Positions 36,610 to 44,889 of a DNA stretch of 64,000 bases are shown here, in pieces. The position numbers and the translations under genes are program-made. The stretch comes from Veillonella absiana (GTDB taxonomy: Bacteria > Bacillota > Negativicutes > Veillonellales > Veillonellaceae), in NCBI RefSeq assembly GCF_032970905.1, contig NZ_JAWJZA010000006.1; one strand, written 5' to 3'. The notes beneath the pieces were generated by a model. That model saw only the letters and a list, made by a program, of their open reading frames with translations, ran no database searches and was not told the DNA's origin. Each line of letters opens with the position of its first letter. Position 1 is the stretch's first letter.

Positions 36610-36993
36610 ATGAAAAAATTCAACGTTACAGTAAATGGTACAGCTTATGATGTAGAAGTAAATGAAGTAAAAGCAGGTGGCGCAGCAGCTCCAGCACCTA
36701 AAGCAGCTCCAGCACCTAAAGCAGCTCCAGCAGCAGCTCCAGCTCCAGCACCTAAAGCAGCAGCTCCAGTACCAGCAGGCGCTGAAACTGTAAAAGCTCC
36801 AATGCCTGGTAAAATCTTGTCCGTAGCAGTATCTGCTGGCCAACAAGTTAAAAAAGGCGAAACTCTTCTTATTCTTGAAGCTATGAAAATGCAAAATGAA
36901 ATCGCAGCTCCACATGATGCAACCGTAACAGAAGTTCGCGTATCTGCTAACCAAACTGTAGCTACTGGCGACGACATGGTTGTTCTTGGCTAA
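36610..36993 (+). CDS. mmdC: Methylmalonyl-CoA decarboxylase gamma subunit (biotin carrier)
   Basis: This 127-residue subunit carries biotin on Lys93 in the motif EAMKM. A short N-terminal segment (1-22) is followed by a flexible Ala/Pro/Lys linker made of repeated APAPKA units (about 23-55), then the biotinyl domain (about 60-127). The swinging arm moves the carboxyl group from MmdA to MmdB. TAGGAGGAAAC precedes the start. Confidence 0.97.
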   Translation: MKKFNVTVNGTAYDVEVNEVKAGGAAAPAPKAAPAPKAAPAAAPAPAPKAAAPVPAGAETVKAPMPGKILSVAVSAGQQVKKGETLLILEAMKMQNEIAAPHDATVTEVRVSANQTVATGDDMVVLG

Positions 36994-37057
36994 TTATGAT
37001 TATGAAGGCAACTGTCTTCATTAACAATTTTATAGTTAATATGAAAGGGGAACGCAC

Positions 37058-38179
37058 ATGGATGCATTTATCGTAGCGATTACATCTGTTTGGACTGATA
37101 GTGGTTTCTCCGCTTTCCAACCTGGTAATGCGATTATGATTCTCGTGGGTTTAGTTCTTCTCTACATGGCATTTGCAAAAGAGTTCGAGCCATTGTTGCT
37201 TGGTCCTATCGCATTTGGTTGTGTATTGGCAAACATTCCACGTAATGGTTTTGAAGAAGGTGTAATGGCATTAATCAGTGCTGGTATTTCTCATGAAATT
37301 TTCCCACCATTGATCTTCTTAGGTGTAGGTGCAATGACTGACTTTGGTCCGTTGATTGCTAACCCTAAAACATTGTTGTTAGGTGCTGCAGCACAATTTG
37401 GTGTATTCATTGCCTTGGCTGGTGCTATGGTTATTGGCTTCACACCACAAGAAGCAGCTGCTATCGGTATCATTGGTGGTGCTGACGGCCCTACATCTAT
37501 CTATTTGGCAACTAAATTGGCTCCTCATTTGTTAGGTGCTATCGCCGTTGCGGCTTACTCCTACATGTCCTTGGTTCCATTGATTCAACCTCCTGTAATG
37601 AAATTATTCACTACCCAAAAAGAACGTGAAATCGTGATGGAACAATTACGTGAAGTAACTCGCTTTGAAAAAGTTGTATTCCCAATCGTTACAACTATTT
37701 TCATTTCCTTATTGTTACCATCCGTTACATCCCTTGTAGGTATGTTGATGCTTGGCAACTTGTTCCGTGAATCCGGTGTAACAGCTCGTTTAGCAGATAC
37801 TTCTGAAAATGCGTTGATCAATACTGTAACAATCTTCTTGGCAACTGGTACTGGCTTAACTATGAGTGCTGAACATTTTTTGAATCTTGACACAATTCTT
37901 ATTATCTGTCTTGGTTTGGTAGCATTCATCGGTGGTACTGCTGCAGGCGTATTGTTCGGTAAATTGATGAATATGTTTGATGGTGGTAAAACTAATCCAC
38001 TTATCGGTTCCGCTGGTGTATCCGCGGTACCAATGGCAGCTCGTGTGTCCCAAATCGTGGGTGCAAAAGCTAACCCAGCTAACTTCTTGCTCATGCATGC
38101 TATGGGCCCTAACGTAGCTGGCGTTATTGGTACAGCTGTAGCAGCAGGTACAATGCTTGCTATGCTAGCACCAAAATAA
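37058..38179 (+). CDS. mmdB: Methylmalonyl-CoA decarboxylase beta subunit (Na+ pump)
   Basis: This 373-residue integral membrane subunit decarboxylates carboxybiotin and couples this to export of Na+. About ten helices are visible. The conserved re-entrant motif GIIGGADGPTSIYLATKLAP (about 137-156) contains the Asp essential for Na+ binding in relatives such as OadB. A second conserved region near NPLIGSAGVSAVPMAAR follows, and the C-terminus MHAMGPNVAGVIGTA is typical. GAAAGGGGAACG precedes the ATG. Confidence 0.97.
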   Translation: MDAFIVAITSVWTDSGFSAFQPGNAIMILVGLVLLYMAFAKEFEPLLLGPIAFGCVLANIPRNGFEEGVMALISAGISHEIFPPLIFLGVGAMTDFGPLIANPKTLLLGAAAQFGVFIALAGAMVIGFTPQEAAAIGIIGGADGPTSIYLATKLAPHLLGAIAVAAYSYMSLVPLIQPPVMKLFTTQKEREIVMEQLREVTRFEKVVFPIVTTIFISLLLPSVTSLVGMLMLGNLFRESGVTARLADTSENALINTVTIFLATGTGLTMSAEHFLNLDTILIICLGLVAFIGGTAAGVLFGKLMNMFDGGKTNPLIGSAGVSAVPMAARVSQIVGAKANPANFLLMHAMGPNVAGVIGTAVAAGTMLAMLAPK

Positions 38180-38196
38180 TGACATCATAGAAACTC

Positions 38197-38234
38197 ACCA
38201 CAAGGTGTACCCTTAGGGGTACACCTAAAGGTGG
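38197..38234 (+). terminator. Strong hairpin after mmdB
   Basis: A perfect 10-bp stem (38203-38212 with 38217-38226) closes on loop TTAG, with outer CACC/GGTG pairing possible. There is no T-run, so it may protect or process the 3' end of the mRNA rather than terminate alone. Confidence 0.55.
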
Positions 38235-38363
38235 ATTTCATACCCATCGATTTGTATTTACGTACGATGGATTTATCAATAAGTTGTACTACGGCAAAGA
38301 GACTGAGGCAAATCTATTCTAGGATCCAATGTTTATTGTATGCTTATAATAACGAGGTAAATT

Positions 38364-38621
38364 ATGTTCTCTATTGAAACGAAAATTTTCATATGCTTTG
38401 TGTGGGCACTTATTGTATTTTTAATTACTGCACTACTAATCGGTTCCGAACGAAAGGCAATTTGGTTTCAAAAACGAACTAAATATTCCTTCTTTAACCG
38501 TCGTGGTCTCATTAGTGAAGCCCTTCACTTTGGTTATCCAAAGACGCAGGAGGGGTACTGTGTGACAGCAGCCATGACCGGTGCAATCGGCGTCGTAGGG
38601 TATGTTCTCTATATTCTATGA
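38364..38621 (+). CDS. Small membrane protein of unknown function
   Basis: This 85-residue protein has a hydrophobic helix at about 7-26 (FICFVWALIVFLITALLI), a basic middle (RKAIWFQKRTKYSFFNRR) and a second helix near the C-terminus (about 66-84). Both termini are therefore likely on the same side of the inner membrane. ACGAGGTAA precedes the ATG. It lies between mmdB and a DASS transporter on the same strand. I recognise no family. A subunit or regulator of one of these sodium-linked proteins is possible but only inferred from position. Confidence 0.7.
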   Translation: MFSIETKIFICFVWALIVFLITALLIGSERKAIWFQKRTKYSFFNRRGLISEALHFGYPKTQEGYCVTAAMTGAIGVVGYVLYIL

Positions 38622-38688
38622 TATGTGCAAGGCCTAGACTATACAAAACATACATAGTGCTATCCTCTTGAAAAGGAGATGATGATGT

Positions 38689-39990
38689 ATGAGTCCTGCA
38701 GTACAAACCCTTATCGTACTCGCAATTATGGCAGTTTTCTTTGTTACTGAAATTATTCCACTAGCAATTACATCCCTTGGTGGTGCAATTGCATTGGCTT
38801 TGATGGGGATTATTAGCTCCCAAGAAGCATTCTCCGGCTTGTCCGACAGTACAGTAGTATTGTTCGCAGGCATGTTCGTAGTTGGTGGTGCTCTATTCTA
38901 TACAGGTTTAGCTCAAAAAATCGGTGAAACAGTAGTTTCTAAAGCCGGTACTAGTGAAAATGGTTTGATGTTTGCAATCATGGCAGTAACTGCTACAATG
39001 TCTGCATTCTTGTCCAACACTGGTACAGCAGCTGCTCTACTTCCAGTAGTAGTAGGGATCTGTTCCGTTGCTAAAATTCCTGCTTCTCGTCAATTGATGC
39101 CTTTAGCATTTGCGGCTGGTATCGGTGGTATCATTACAATGGTTGGTACACCTCCTAATATCATCGTAAATGGTGCATTAAACAAAGCTGGTATTACTCC
39201 ATTCGGTTTCTTTGAATTCGCTTGGATTGGTATTCCTTTGACAATCGCTACAATTTTATTCATGATGACAATTGGCAAACGTTTCTTGCCTAACCACATC
39301 ATCGAAGATGTTGGCGAAGTAGAACAAGAAGTTTCCGCTGACAAAGTATCCAATGATCCTAAGAAACAATTATACTCTGGCCTTATCTTGGGCGGCGTTA
39401 TCGTTCTTATGATTCTTGGCGATACTTTAAAATCTAACTTTGGTATTAACTTACCTTTGAGCTTAGTAGCTGTAGTAGGCGCTATGCTTTGTGTATTGAC
39501 TGGTTGTTTAGGTGAAAAACAAGCCTACACATCTATTGACTGGGTTACTATCTTCTTGTTCGCTGGTATGATGCCAGTAGCAGGCGCTATGGATAAATCT
39601 GGTGCTGGTCAATTAATTGCTAACGCAGTATTGGGTGTTATGGGTTCTGATCCTAGCCCTTACTTTGCAACAGCAGTATTGTTCATCCTTTCTTGCGTAA
39701 TGACTCAATTCATGTCTAACACTGCATCTTGTGCATTGTTAGCACCAATTGGTATCGCCATCGCAAAAGGTATGGGCGCTGACCCTCATGCTGTATTGAT
39801 GGCTATCGGCGTAGCTGCATCTTGTGCATTCGGCACACCTGTAGGTACTCCTCCTAATACATTAGTATTAGGCCCTGGTCAATACAAATTCATGGACTAT
39901 GTAAAAGCTGGTGTACCTTTGATCATCGTTTGCTTCATCGTAAGTATCTTGATCATCCCTATGGTATGGCCATTCTTCCCTGGTAAATAA
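38689..39990 (+). CDS. DASS/SLC13-family anion transporter
   Basis: This 433-residue inner-membrane carrier belongs to the divalent anion:Na+ symporter family, which moves dicarboxylates such as malate or succinate. The two Na+/substrate motifs typical of the family are present: SNTGTA near residue 109 and MSNTAS near residue 342, placed in inverted structural repeats. About eleven helices are predicted by hydrophobicity. AAAAGGAGATG precedes the ATG. Its position after the succinate decarboxylation genes suggests import of malate/succinate or exchange. The exact substrate and coupling cannot be read from the sequence. Confidence 0.92.
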   Translation: MSPAVQTLIVLAIMAVFFVTEIIPLAITSLGGAIALALMGIISSQEAFSGLSDSTVVLFAGMFVVGGALFYTGLAQKIGETVVSKAGTSENGLMFAIMAVTATMSAFLSNTGTAAALLPVVVGICSVAKIPASRQLMPLAFAAGIGGIITMVGTPPNIIVNGALNKAGITPFGFFEFAWIGIPLTIATILFMMTIGKRFLPNHIIEDVGEVEQEVSADKVSNDPKKQLYSGLILGGVIVLMILGDTLKSNFGINLPLSLVAVVGAMLCVLTGCLGEKQAYTSIDWVTIFLFAGMMPVAGAMDKSGAGQLIANAVLGVMGSDPSPYFATAVLFILSCVMTQFMSNTASCALLAPIGIAIAKGMGADPHAVLMAIGVAASCAFGTPVGTPPNTLVLGPGQYKFMDYVKAGVPLIIVCFIVSILIIPMVWPFFPGK

Positions 39991-40042
39991 TCAGGACATA
40001 GGCTAAACATTGGTAGTTTTATAGACCTAAATATAAGCATAC

Positions 40043-40075
40043 AACGACCCGTTCTTTTGAGCGGGTCGTTTTACT
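40043..40075 (+). terminator. Terminator of the DASS transporter
   Basis: A perfect 9-bp GC-rich stem (40043-40051 with 40062-40070) ends in TTTTACTT. Confidence 0.85.
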
Positions 40076-40249
40076 TCGCTCAGAACTGGGTTCTCTCTTA
40101 AATATGGGGGAGACCTAAATATTTTGAACGCTCTTTATATAGCTAATATATTCTCCCAGTATAAATGAGTTAGCTTAGAGGCTAAAGGGTATAGGGAAAT
40201 ATGGTAGGTAACATAATGATAATAAATATTGATAATTATGCTCTCGAAC

Positions 40250-40316
40250 TTAAATGAGAATGTAAAGTTAAATGAGAATGTAAAATTAAATGATAATGTA
40301 AAGTTAAATGATAATA
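40250..40316. repeat. 18-bp tandem repeat, about 3.7 copies
   Basis: Units TTAAATGAGAATGTAAAG (40250-40267), a second at 40268-40285, a third at 40286-40303 in which GAGAAT becomes GATAAT, and a partial fourth (40304-40316). The 18-bp period keeps the units in nearly the same helical phase pair by pair. Nothing codes across it. The region 40071-40562 contains no gene apart from this repeat and the promoter below. Confidence 0.85.
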
Positions 40317-40456
40317 CGGTTATTAAAATTTCTAGATATAGATAGGTAATTAATATAATTGATATAGAATATCATAATGGTGAAAATAATTAGATTTTAT
40401 GTGAAAAGTGGCATTGAATCATGCAAAATAATAATTCTAAAATTGATGGGAATTAA

Positions 40457-40492
40457 TTGACAATCATTCAATGTTGTGTGATAATGAGAACA
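40457..40492 (+). promoter_or_regulatory. Promoter of ferredoxin with overlapping Fur-box-like sequence
   Basis: TTGACA (40457-40462) and GATAAT (40480-40485) are 17 bases apart; the -10 is preceded by TGT. The -10 lies in TGATAATGAGAA, which matches the theme of the upstream 18-bp repeats and half of a Fur-box (GATAATGATAAT). Another such stretch, ATAATGATAATAAATATTGATAATTAT-like, covers 40214-40240. Iron control is an inference. Confidence 0.6.
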
Positions 40493-40562
40493 AGAAATGA
40501 GGCAAGTGCCTCTTTAATTGATAATAATAAAAGTTTTAATCTATATGTTATGGAGGTTCATC

Positions 40563-40727
40563 ATGAGAGTTATTGCTGACGGTTGTATTAAATGTGGTTC
40601 TTGCGCTTCTGTTTGCCCTGTAAGTGCTATTAGCGAAGGCGAAACTAAATACGAAATCAATGATACTTGCATCGACTGCGGTTCTTGCGAATCCGTTTGC
40701 CCAGTTGCAGTTATCTCCGCTGAATAA
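40563..40727 (+). CDS. 2[4Fe-4S] ferredoxin
   Basis: This 54-residue clostridial-type ferredoxin has two complete CxxCxxCxxxCP motifs (CIKCGSCASVCP and CIDCGSCESVCP), binding two cubane clusters. It is acidic and carries low-potential electrons for pyruvate oxidation and hydrogenase-type reactions. ATG 40563 has TGGAGG upstream. It forms a single-gene transcript with its own promoter and terminator. Confidence 0.97.
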   Translation: MRVIADGCIKCGSCASVCPVSAISEGETKYEINDTCIDCGSCESVCPVAVISAE

Positions 40728-40743
40728 TTTTAGCAATAAAATT

Positions 40744-40770
40744 AGCCCTCATGTGAGGGCTTTTTTTTTG
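40744..40770 (+). terminator. Terminator of the ferredoxin gene
   Basis: The palindrome AGCCCTCATGTGAGGGCT (40744-40761) is followed by nine T. Confidence 0.9.
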
Positions 40771-40850
40771 CTCTTTTTTAGATTTTACTGTACACTAATA
40801 GTACTGATTCAATATTTTGGGATGTATTAATTAGAATAGAGGATTTACTT

Positions 40851-41285
40851 TTGTTTTATCTTATTATTATATGTAACTTTATTATAGATCAATGGACAAA
40901 GTCTTGGGTGATGCAGCATTTCTATTTAGGTGAATCAATGCCAATTGTCCAAAATATATTTCATATGACTTATATTATTAATCGCGGTGCTGCCTTTGGT
41001 ATGCTTGAGGATCAACGGATATTTTTCTTAGTCGTTGTGGCTGTGTTATTAGCGGTGTATTGGTACTTTCACAAGCATATACAAGAGGGGCCAAATTATT
41101 TAAAGCTAGGTGCCTCGTTGCTCATTAGTGGCGCCCTAGGCAATGCATATGATCGCTATACTATGCATGGCGTAGTTGATTTTTTTGATTTTAGAATTTG
41201 GCCTATTTTTAATGTGGCCGATATTGGTATTTGTGTAGGTGTAGTTCTCGTGTCCTATTATGTATTCACGAAAACAGAGGAGTAA
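40851..41285 (+). CDS. lspA: Lipoprotein signal peptidase
   Basis: This 144-residue inner-membrane aspartic protease removes signal peptides from prolipoproteins. Four helices are visible. Catalytic aspartates are Asp101 in NAYDRY and Asp124 in NVADIGI, both in the family consensus, and the first helix has the expected IIDQWTKSWV. TTG 40851 with AGAGGA upstream is the start. It leads the lspA-rluD-pyrR set familiar in Firmicutes. Confidence 0.95.
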   Translation: MFYLIIICNFIIDQWTKSWVMQHFYLGESMPIVQNIFHMTYIINRGAAFGMLEDQRIFFLVVVAVLLAVYWYFHKHIQEGPNYLKLGASLLISGALGNAYDRYTMHGVVDFFDFRIWPIFNVADIGICVGVVLVSYYVFTKTEE

Positions 41286-41288
41286 TGA

Positions 41289-42209
41289 ATGGAACAATTT
41301 ATTGTAGCCCCAGAACAAGAGGGTATGCGATTAGATGTATATTTAACAGAACGTATAGAAGGGTCCCGCAGTTTTATCCAATCTTTGATTAAGGATGGCC
41401 ATGTGCAAGTAGGGGAGAAACAAGGCAAGGCGAATATGCGATTGACACCGGGCTTTGAGATTTCTGTGGAAATTCCTGAGCCCCATTCAGTAGAAATTTT
41501 ACCAGAGGATATTCCACTTGATTATTTATATGAGGATTCTCATATTGTGATTGTCAATAAACCTCGTGGAATGGTGGTGCATCCTGCGCTAGGCAATTAT
41601 TCAGGCACATTGGTTAATGCCTTGCTATTCCATTGTAAGGATTTGTCCGGCATTAATGGTGAAATTCGCCCTGGTATCGTTCATCGCCTTGATAAGGATA
41701 CATCGGGTGTCATGATGGCTGCCAAGGATGATCAAGCGCATGTAGGACTCGCAGAGCAAGTGAAAGAACATAGTGCGAAACGTACATACTGGGCGATTGT
41801 TCAAGGTAATATTGTGGAAGAAAAAGGGACTATCAATGCTCCTATTGGTCGTCATCCTAAGGACCGCATGAAAATGGCTGTTGTATTTGAAAACAGCAAA
41901 GAAGCTATTACACATTTTACCGTGCTTGAACGCTATGGTAGCCATACGTTGGTAGAATGTGTCCTTGAAACGGGCCGTACCCACCAAATTCGCGTTCATT
42001 TTGCCCATATTGGTCACCCGGTCGTCAATGATCCTTTCTATGGTTATCGTAAAATGGACTTCCCTATTAATGGACAGGCTTTGCATTCTAAAACATTGGA
42101 TATTAAACATCCTATCACTGGTGAAAGTATGCATTTTGAGGCACCAGTGCCACAAGATTTCCAAGATTGTATGGAGTATGCTAAGAACTATCATTTGATT
42201 AAGAAATAG
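41289..42209 (+). CDS. rluD: RluD-type 23S rRNA pseudouridine synthase
   Basis: This 306-residue RluA-family enzyme has an N-terminal S4 RNA-binding domain (about 1-75) and a catalytic domain. The catalytic Asp135 is in GIVHRLDKDTSG. Later motifs LETGRTHQIRVH and GHPVVNDPFYG are typical. Target positions of RluD in E. coli are helix 69 of 23S rRNA; the exact positions here are not shown. It starts three bases after lspA, with GAGGAG in the lspA end. Confidence 0.92.
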   Translation: MEQFIVAPEQEGMRLDVYLTERIEGSRSFIQSLIKDGHVQVGEKQGKANMRLTPGFEISVEIPEPHSVEILPEDIPLDYLYEDSHIVIVNKPRGMVVHPALGNYSGTLVNALLFHCKDLSGINGEIRPGIVHRLDKDTSGVMMAAKDDQAHVGLAEQVKEHSAKRTYWAIVQGNIVEEKGTINAPIGRHPKDRMKMAVVFENSKEAITHFTVLERYGSHTLVECVLETGRTHQIRVHFAHIGHPVVNDPFYGYRKMDFPINGQALHSKTLDIKHPITGESMHFEAPVPQDFQDCMEYAKNYHLIKK

Positions 42210-42253
42210 ACTTATAAAATTTTAGTAGATTTTATTTTCATGAGGGGACATCT

Positions 42254-42802
42254 ATGGATGAGCAACGTATACTGATGGATAGCGATGGCGTGATGCGCGT
42301 TGTTCGTCGCATTAGTCATGAAATTTTAGAACGAAATAAAGGTATTTCTAATGCCTTGATTGTTGGTATTGAACGACGGGGCGTTTATTTAGCCAAGCGA
42401 TTACAACGTGAAATTGAAAGTATCGAAGGGATACGGATTGAATGTGAATCCCTTAATGTAGCGATGTATCGTGATGATCGTGATTATAGACCCAAGCAAG
42501 GAAATCCTTGTACCATTAATACTACCGAGAAGTTAATTATTTTGGTTGATGATGTGTTGTATACGGGTAGGACGATTCGGGCTGCATTAAATGCATTGAT
42601 GGATGCTGGTAGACCGCGGGCTATTCAATTGGCCGTTCTCGTTGATCGTGGCCATCGTGAATTACCAATTCGCGCGGATTATGTGGGGAAAAATGTACCG
42701 ACCTCCCACTTGGAAAATGTACATGTAAATGTATCTGAAGTGGATGGGGAAGACAGCGTGGTATTAACGCAAATCGAAGAAGGACAACAAGAATATAAAT
42801 AA
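42254..42802 (+). CDS. pyrR: PyrR bifunctional regulator/uracil phosphoribosyltransferase
   Basis: This 182-residue protein binds pyr mRNA to attenuate pyrimidine biosynthesis in response to UMP, and has uracil phosphoribosyltransferase activity. The PRPP-binding motif LVDDVLYTGRTIRAAL is near residues 97-112. IGIERRGVYLAKRL is the other nucleotide-side loop. The pyr genes are not in this window. GAGGGGACAT precedes the ATG. Confidence 0.94.
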   Translation: MDEQRILMDSDGVMRVVRRISHEILERNKGISNALIVGIERRGVYLAKRLQREIESIEGIRIECESLNVAMYRDDRDYRPKQGNPCTINTTEKLIILVDDVLYTGRTIRAALNALMDAGRPRAIQLAVLVDRGHRELPIRADYVGKNVPTSHLENVHVNVSEVDGEDSVVLTQIEEGQQEYK

Positions 42803-42807
42803 AAAAG

Positions 42808-42845
42808 AGGTAAGCATGCTGCTGATGAGCATGTTTACCTTTTTA
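42808..42845. terminator. Terminator between pyrR and tmcAL
   Basis: A 13-bp stem with G-U pairs (42808-42820 with 42828-42840) is flanked by A-rich and T-rich tracts and serves the two converging genes. Confidence 0.75.
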
Positions 42846-42869
42846 TGTGCTATATATTGGAAGATAATT

Positions 42870-44159
42870 CTAGCCTTTGTAATAATATGGGCTATACAAA
42901 TAATCCTTACCACCTAAACGGGATGCGTCTGTTTTAAAACATAGGTGTTGAATATCTGTCGCTTGTGTATCAAGCTCCATGAGTTGCTGCTTAAATCCTT
43001 GTGCACTTTGATACACTGGGGCCCATTTTTGAATAACTTCACATGGTAATGGGCTATCCTGTTTTGACCAACGTTTTAATAATTCGCGACCACTGTGGGA
43101 GAAACCTAAGAGACGTGTATATATTGGTCCCTCCAAATGAGCCTTAGAGAGAATGGCTTTTGTGAGGTTAAATACAGTGTAGCTAGCCATGCGATCGATG
43201 CGTGCATAGGTGTATCGCTTTGATTTGATACTGGCTCTAACGGATTGCCAGTTGGAGGCGTTGACTGCGTGGAGCCAACGGTTTTCAATACCTTCTGTAA
43301 AGTCTGCTAATGCAGATAATCTTGTTGTTGTCATGGTCCGATTGATGCCGTGGACAAGGTTATCATATCTGTCTCCATCGAGATGTTCGCCTTTATTAAG
43401 TGTAGTCTCTAAATCAGAGCAAATTGATGCTGGGAAATATGAGGATAGTAATTCTTGTATGTTAGGGGTAAGGGAATCTTGCAAATTAGAGTTCATGGAT
43501 GTTTGTTGGCCCTTATTGGTGGCTAACGTAATCGTAGATAGTAATTTTCGTAGGGCTGTTCCAGATGGTAATTCATCAGAGAGTATTGCCTCATGATGGG
43601 CACTAGTCCGTAAAATCGGTAATGGTTCCATTTGTAAATGATGCGTTTGAATGGCCCGTAAATATTCAATCCCTAATAGTGCATTGGGCTCTTGGATACT
43701 ATCCTGAGCCTCTGGATATGCTGTGGTGATGGCAAGACGAAGGGCGGTGCCATAGGCATAACCCTCTTGCAGGAATGTGCGACAGTGTTCTTGTACCTCA
43801 TCAGAGAGGGCGGCCGTAGCGATTTGCTTGAGTAATGTCGCATCGGTGTTTTCAGCGCCAAAGGAAATATGTGTAGCCCCTAATTGTGAAAGAAGTCGAA
43901 CGGCACCGGTCGCAAATATTTCAGCGCTACCGAGGCTATAAATGGTTGGTAATTCTAGCACCATGTCTGCACCACCGTGCAAAGCCCAACGAGTGCGATC
44001 AAATTTAGAAAAAAAGGCTGGCATGCCACGTTGCACAAAGGAGCCACTCATGACAACGATGATTGTGGCATCTGGATGCGCTTGCTTGAGCATATGCAAT
44101 TGATGGTAATGTCCATTATGAAATGGATTATATTCAGCGACGATGCCGATGATTTTCAT
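42870..44159 (-). CDS. tmcAL: tRNA(Met) cytidine acetate ligase TmcAL
   Basis: This 429-residue enzyme makes N4-acetylcytidine at the wobble base of elongator tRNA-Met from acetate and ATP. The N-terminal nucleotidyltransferase motif reads GIVAEYNPFHNGHYHQL, with the HxGH signature as HNGH near residues 15-18. The family markers SGSFVQRG and FGAENTD follow, and the C-terminal helical part continues to the end. Length matches the family (about 400). It is the only minus-strand gene between 10.4 and 48.8 kb and is convergent with pyrR. The acetate dependence suits an acetate-producing organism. Confidence 0.94.
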   Translation of the reverse strand: MKIIGIVAEYNPFHNGHYHQLHMLKQAHPDATIIVVMSGSFVQRGMPAFFSKFDRTRWALHGGADMVLELPTIYSLGSAEIFATGAVRLLSQLGATHISFGAENTDATLLKQIATAALSDEVQEHCRTFLQEGYAYGTALRLAITTAYPEAQDSIQEPNALLGIEYLRAIQTHHLQMEPLPILRTSAHHEAILSDELPSGTALRKLLSTITLATNKGQQTSMNSNLQDSLTPNIQELLSSYFPASICSDLETTLNKGEHLDGDRYDNLVHGINRTMTTTRLSALADFTEGIENRWLHAVNASNWQSVRASIKSKRYTYARIDRMASYTVFNLTKAILSKAHLEGPIYTRLLGFSHSGRELLKRWSKQDSPLPCEVIQKWAPVYQSAQGFKQQLMELDTQATDIQHLCFKTDASRLGGKDYLYSPYYYKG

Positions 44160-44319
44160 GTAAAATAAGCCTCTTTCACCAATCTATGTACAGGAATCAT
44201 ACTATAAATATAAAGGTAGAATAGCAAAAATACAATGGTTTTACCCAAAATAGATAGATTTTATCCCAAAAAAAAGCTATAATTAGGTGTAAAATTTAAT
44301 TTTGATGTGAGGTGAACAG

Positions 44320-44886
44320 GTGAATAAACGTGTAACCAAAGCAATCACAACTTGTTTGTTAGGGGCATCATTATTGATTATGGCTGGCTGTGGATCCACC
44401 AATGTAATGGATAAATACAGCTTTGGTAATCAGGTTATCCAATCGGGACAATCTGAAATTACGGTTGCGCTACCTTATGAAATGGGTAAGAGTACAGCCA
44501 CAATAACAAGTAATGACGGCTATCCTATTGATGTATATGGTTCTGCATCAGACCATATGTTGATTCAAGTTGAGGCGCGTCGCCCTGCTGCCACAAAAGC
44601 GCTCCCTACAGTGGATGAGTTTGCTATGAAAAGTGTAGTAGAATTTAAGAAAATTAAAGGCGATGTAAAAGTAGATACCGTGAGCTTGAATGGAGTACCA
44701 GCTAAAAAAGTAAGTGCTACTTTCACAAATCAAGGTAAAAAATTTAGTTTCTTACAATATGTATTCTTAGATAAGAACGTGTTGTGGAATATAGTCTACC
44801 AATATCCGACGGATGATCAGGTAGGTGCTGATATCAGCAAACAAATCGAAGATAAGATTCAAGTTACTCAAAAGAAAGAGGGTTAA
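44320..44886 (+). CDS. Lipoprotein of unknown function
   Basis: This 188-residue protein begins with a lipoprotein signal peptide: basic MNKRVTKA, a hydrophobic core and the lipobox LIMAGC, with the lipidated Cys at about 24. The mature part is a mixed alpha/beta soluble domain with no recognised motif. GTG 44320 has GTGAGGTGA upstream. Its stop lies three bases before the acetate kinase start, so the two genes are co-transcribed. A functional link to acetate kinase is not evident. Confidence 0.88.
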   Translation: MNKRVTKAITTCLLGASLLIMAGCGSTNVMDKYSFGNQVIQSGQSEITVALPYEMGKSTATITSNDGYPIDVYGSASDHMLIQVEARRPAATKALPTVDEFAMKSVVEFKKIKGDVKVDTVSLNGVPAKKVSATFTNQGKKFSFLQYVFLDKNVLWNIVYQYPTDDQVGADISKQIEDKIQVTQKKEG

Positions 44887-44889
44887 TCG

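Noticed and set aside
36592..36954. Cys/Trp/Ser-rich minus-strand frame opposite mmdC
   Set aside because: The repeated SCWSC pattern is only the complement of the Ala/Pro-linker codons of the biotin carrier.
37585..38094. 169-codon minus-strand open frame opposite mmdB
   Set aside because: It is the antisense shadow of a clear membrane-subunit gene; composition reflects the complement of hydrophobic codons, with no ribosome site.
40250..40316. Possible CRISPR array
   Set aside because: The units are 18 bp and abut without spacers; no cas genes are present, so it is a simple tandem repeat.
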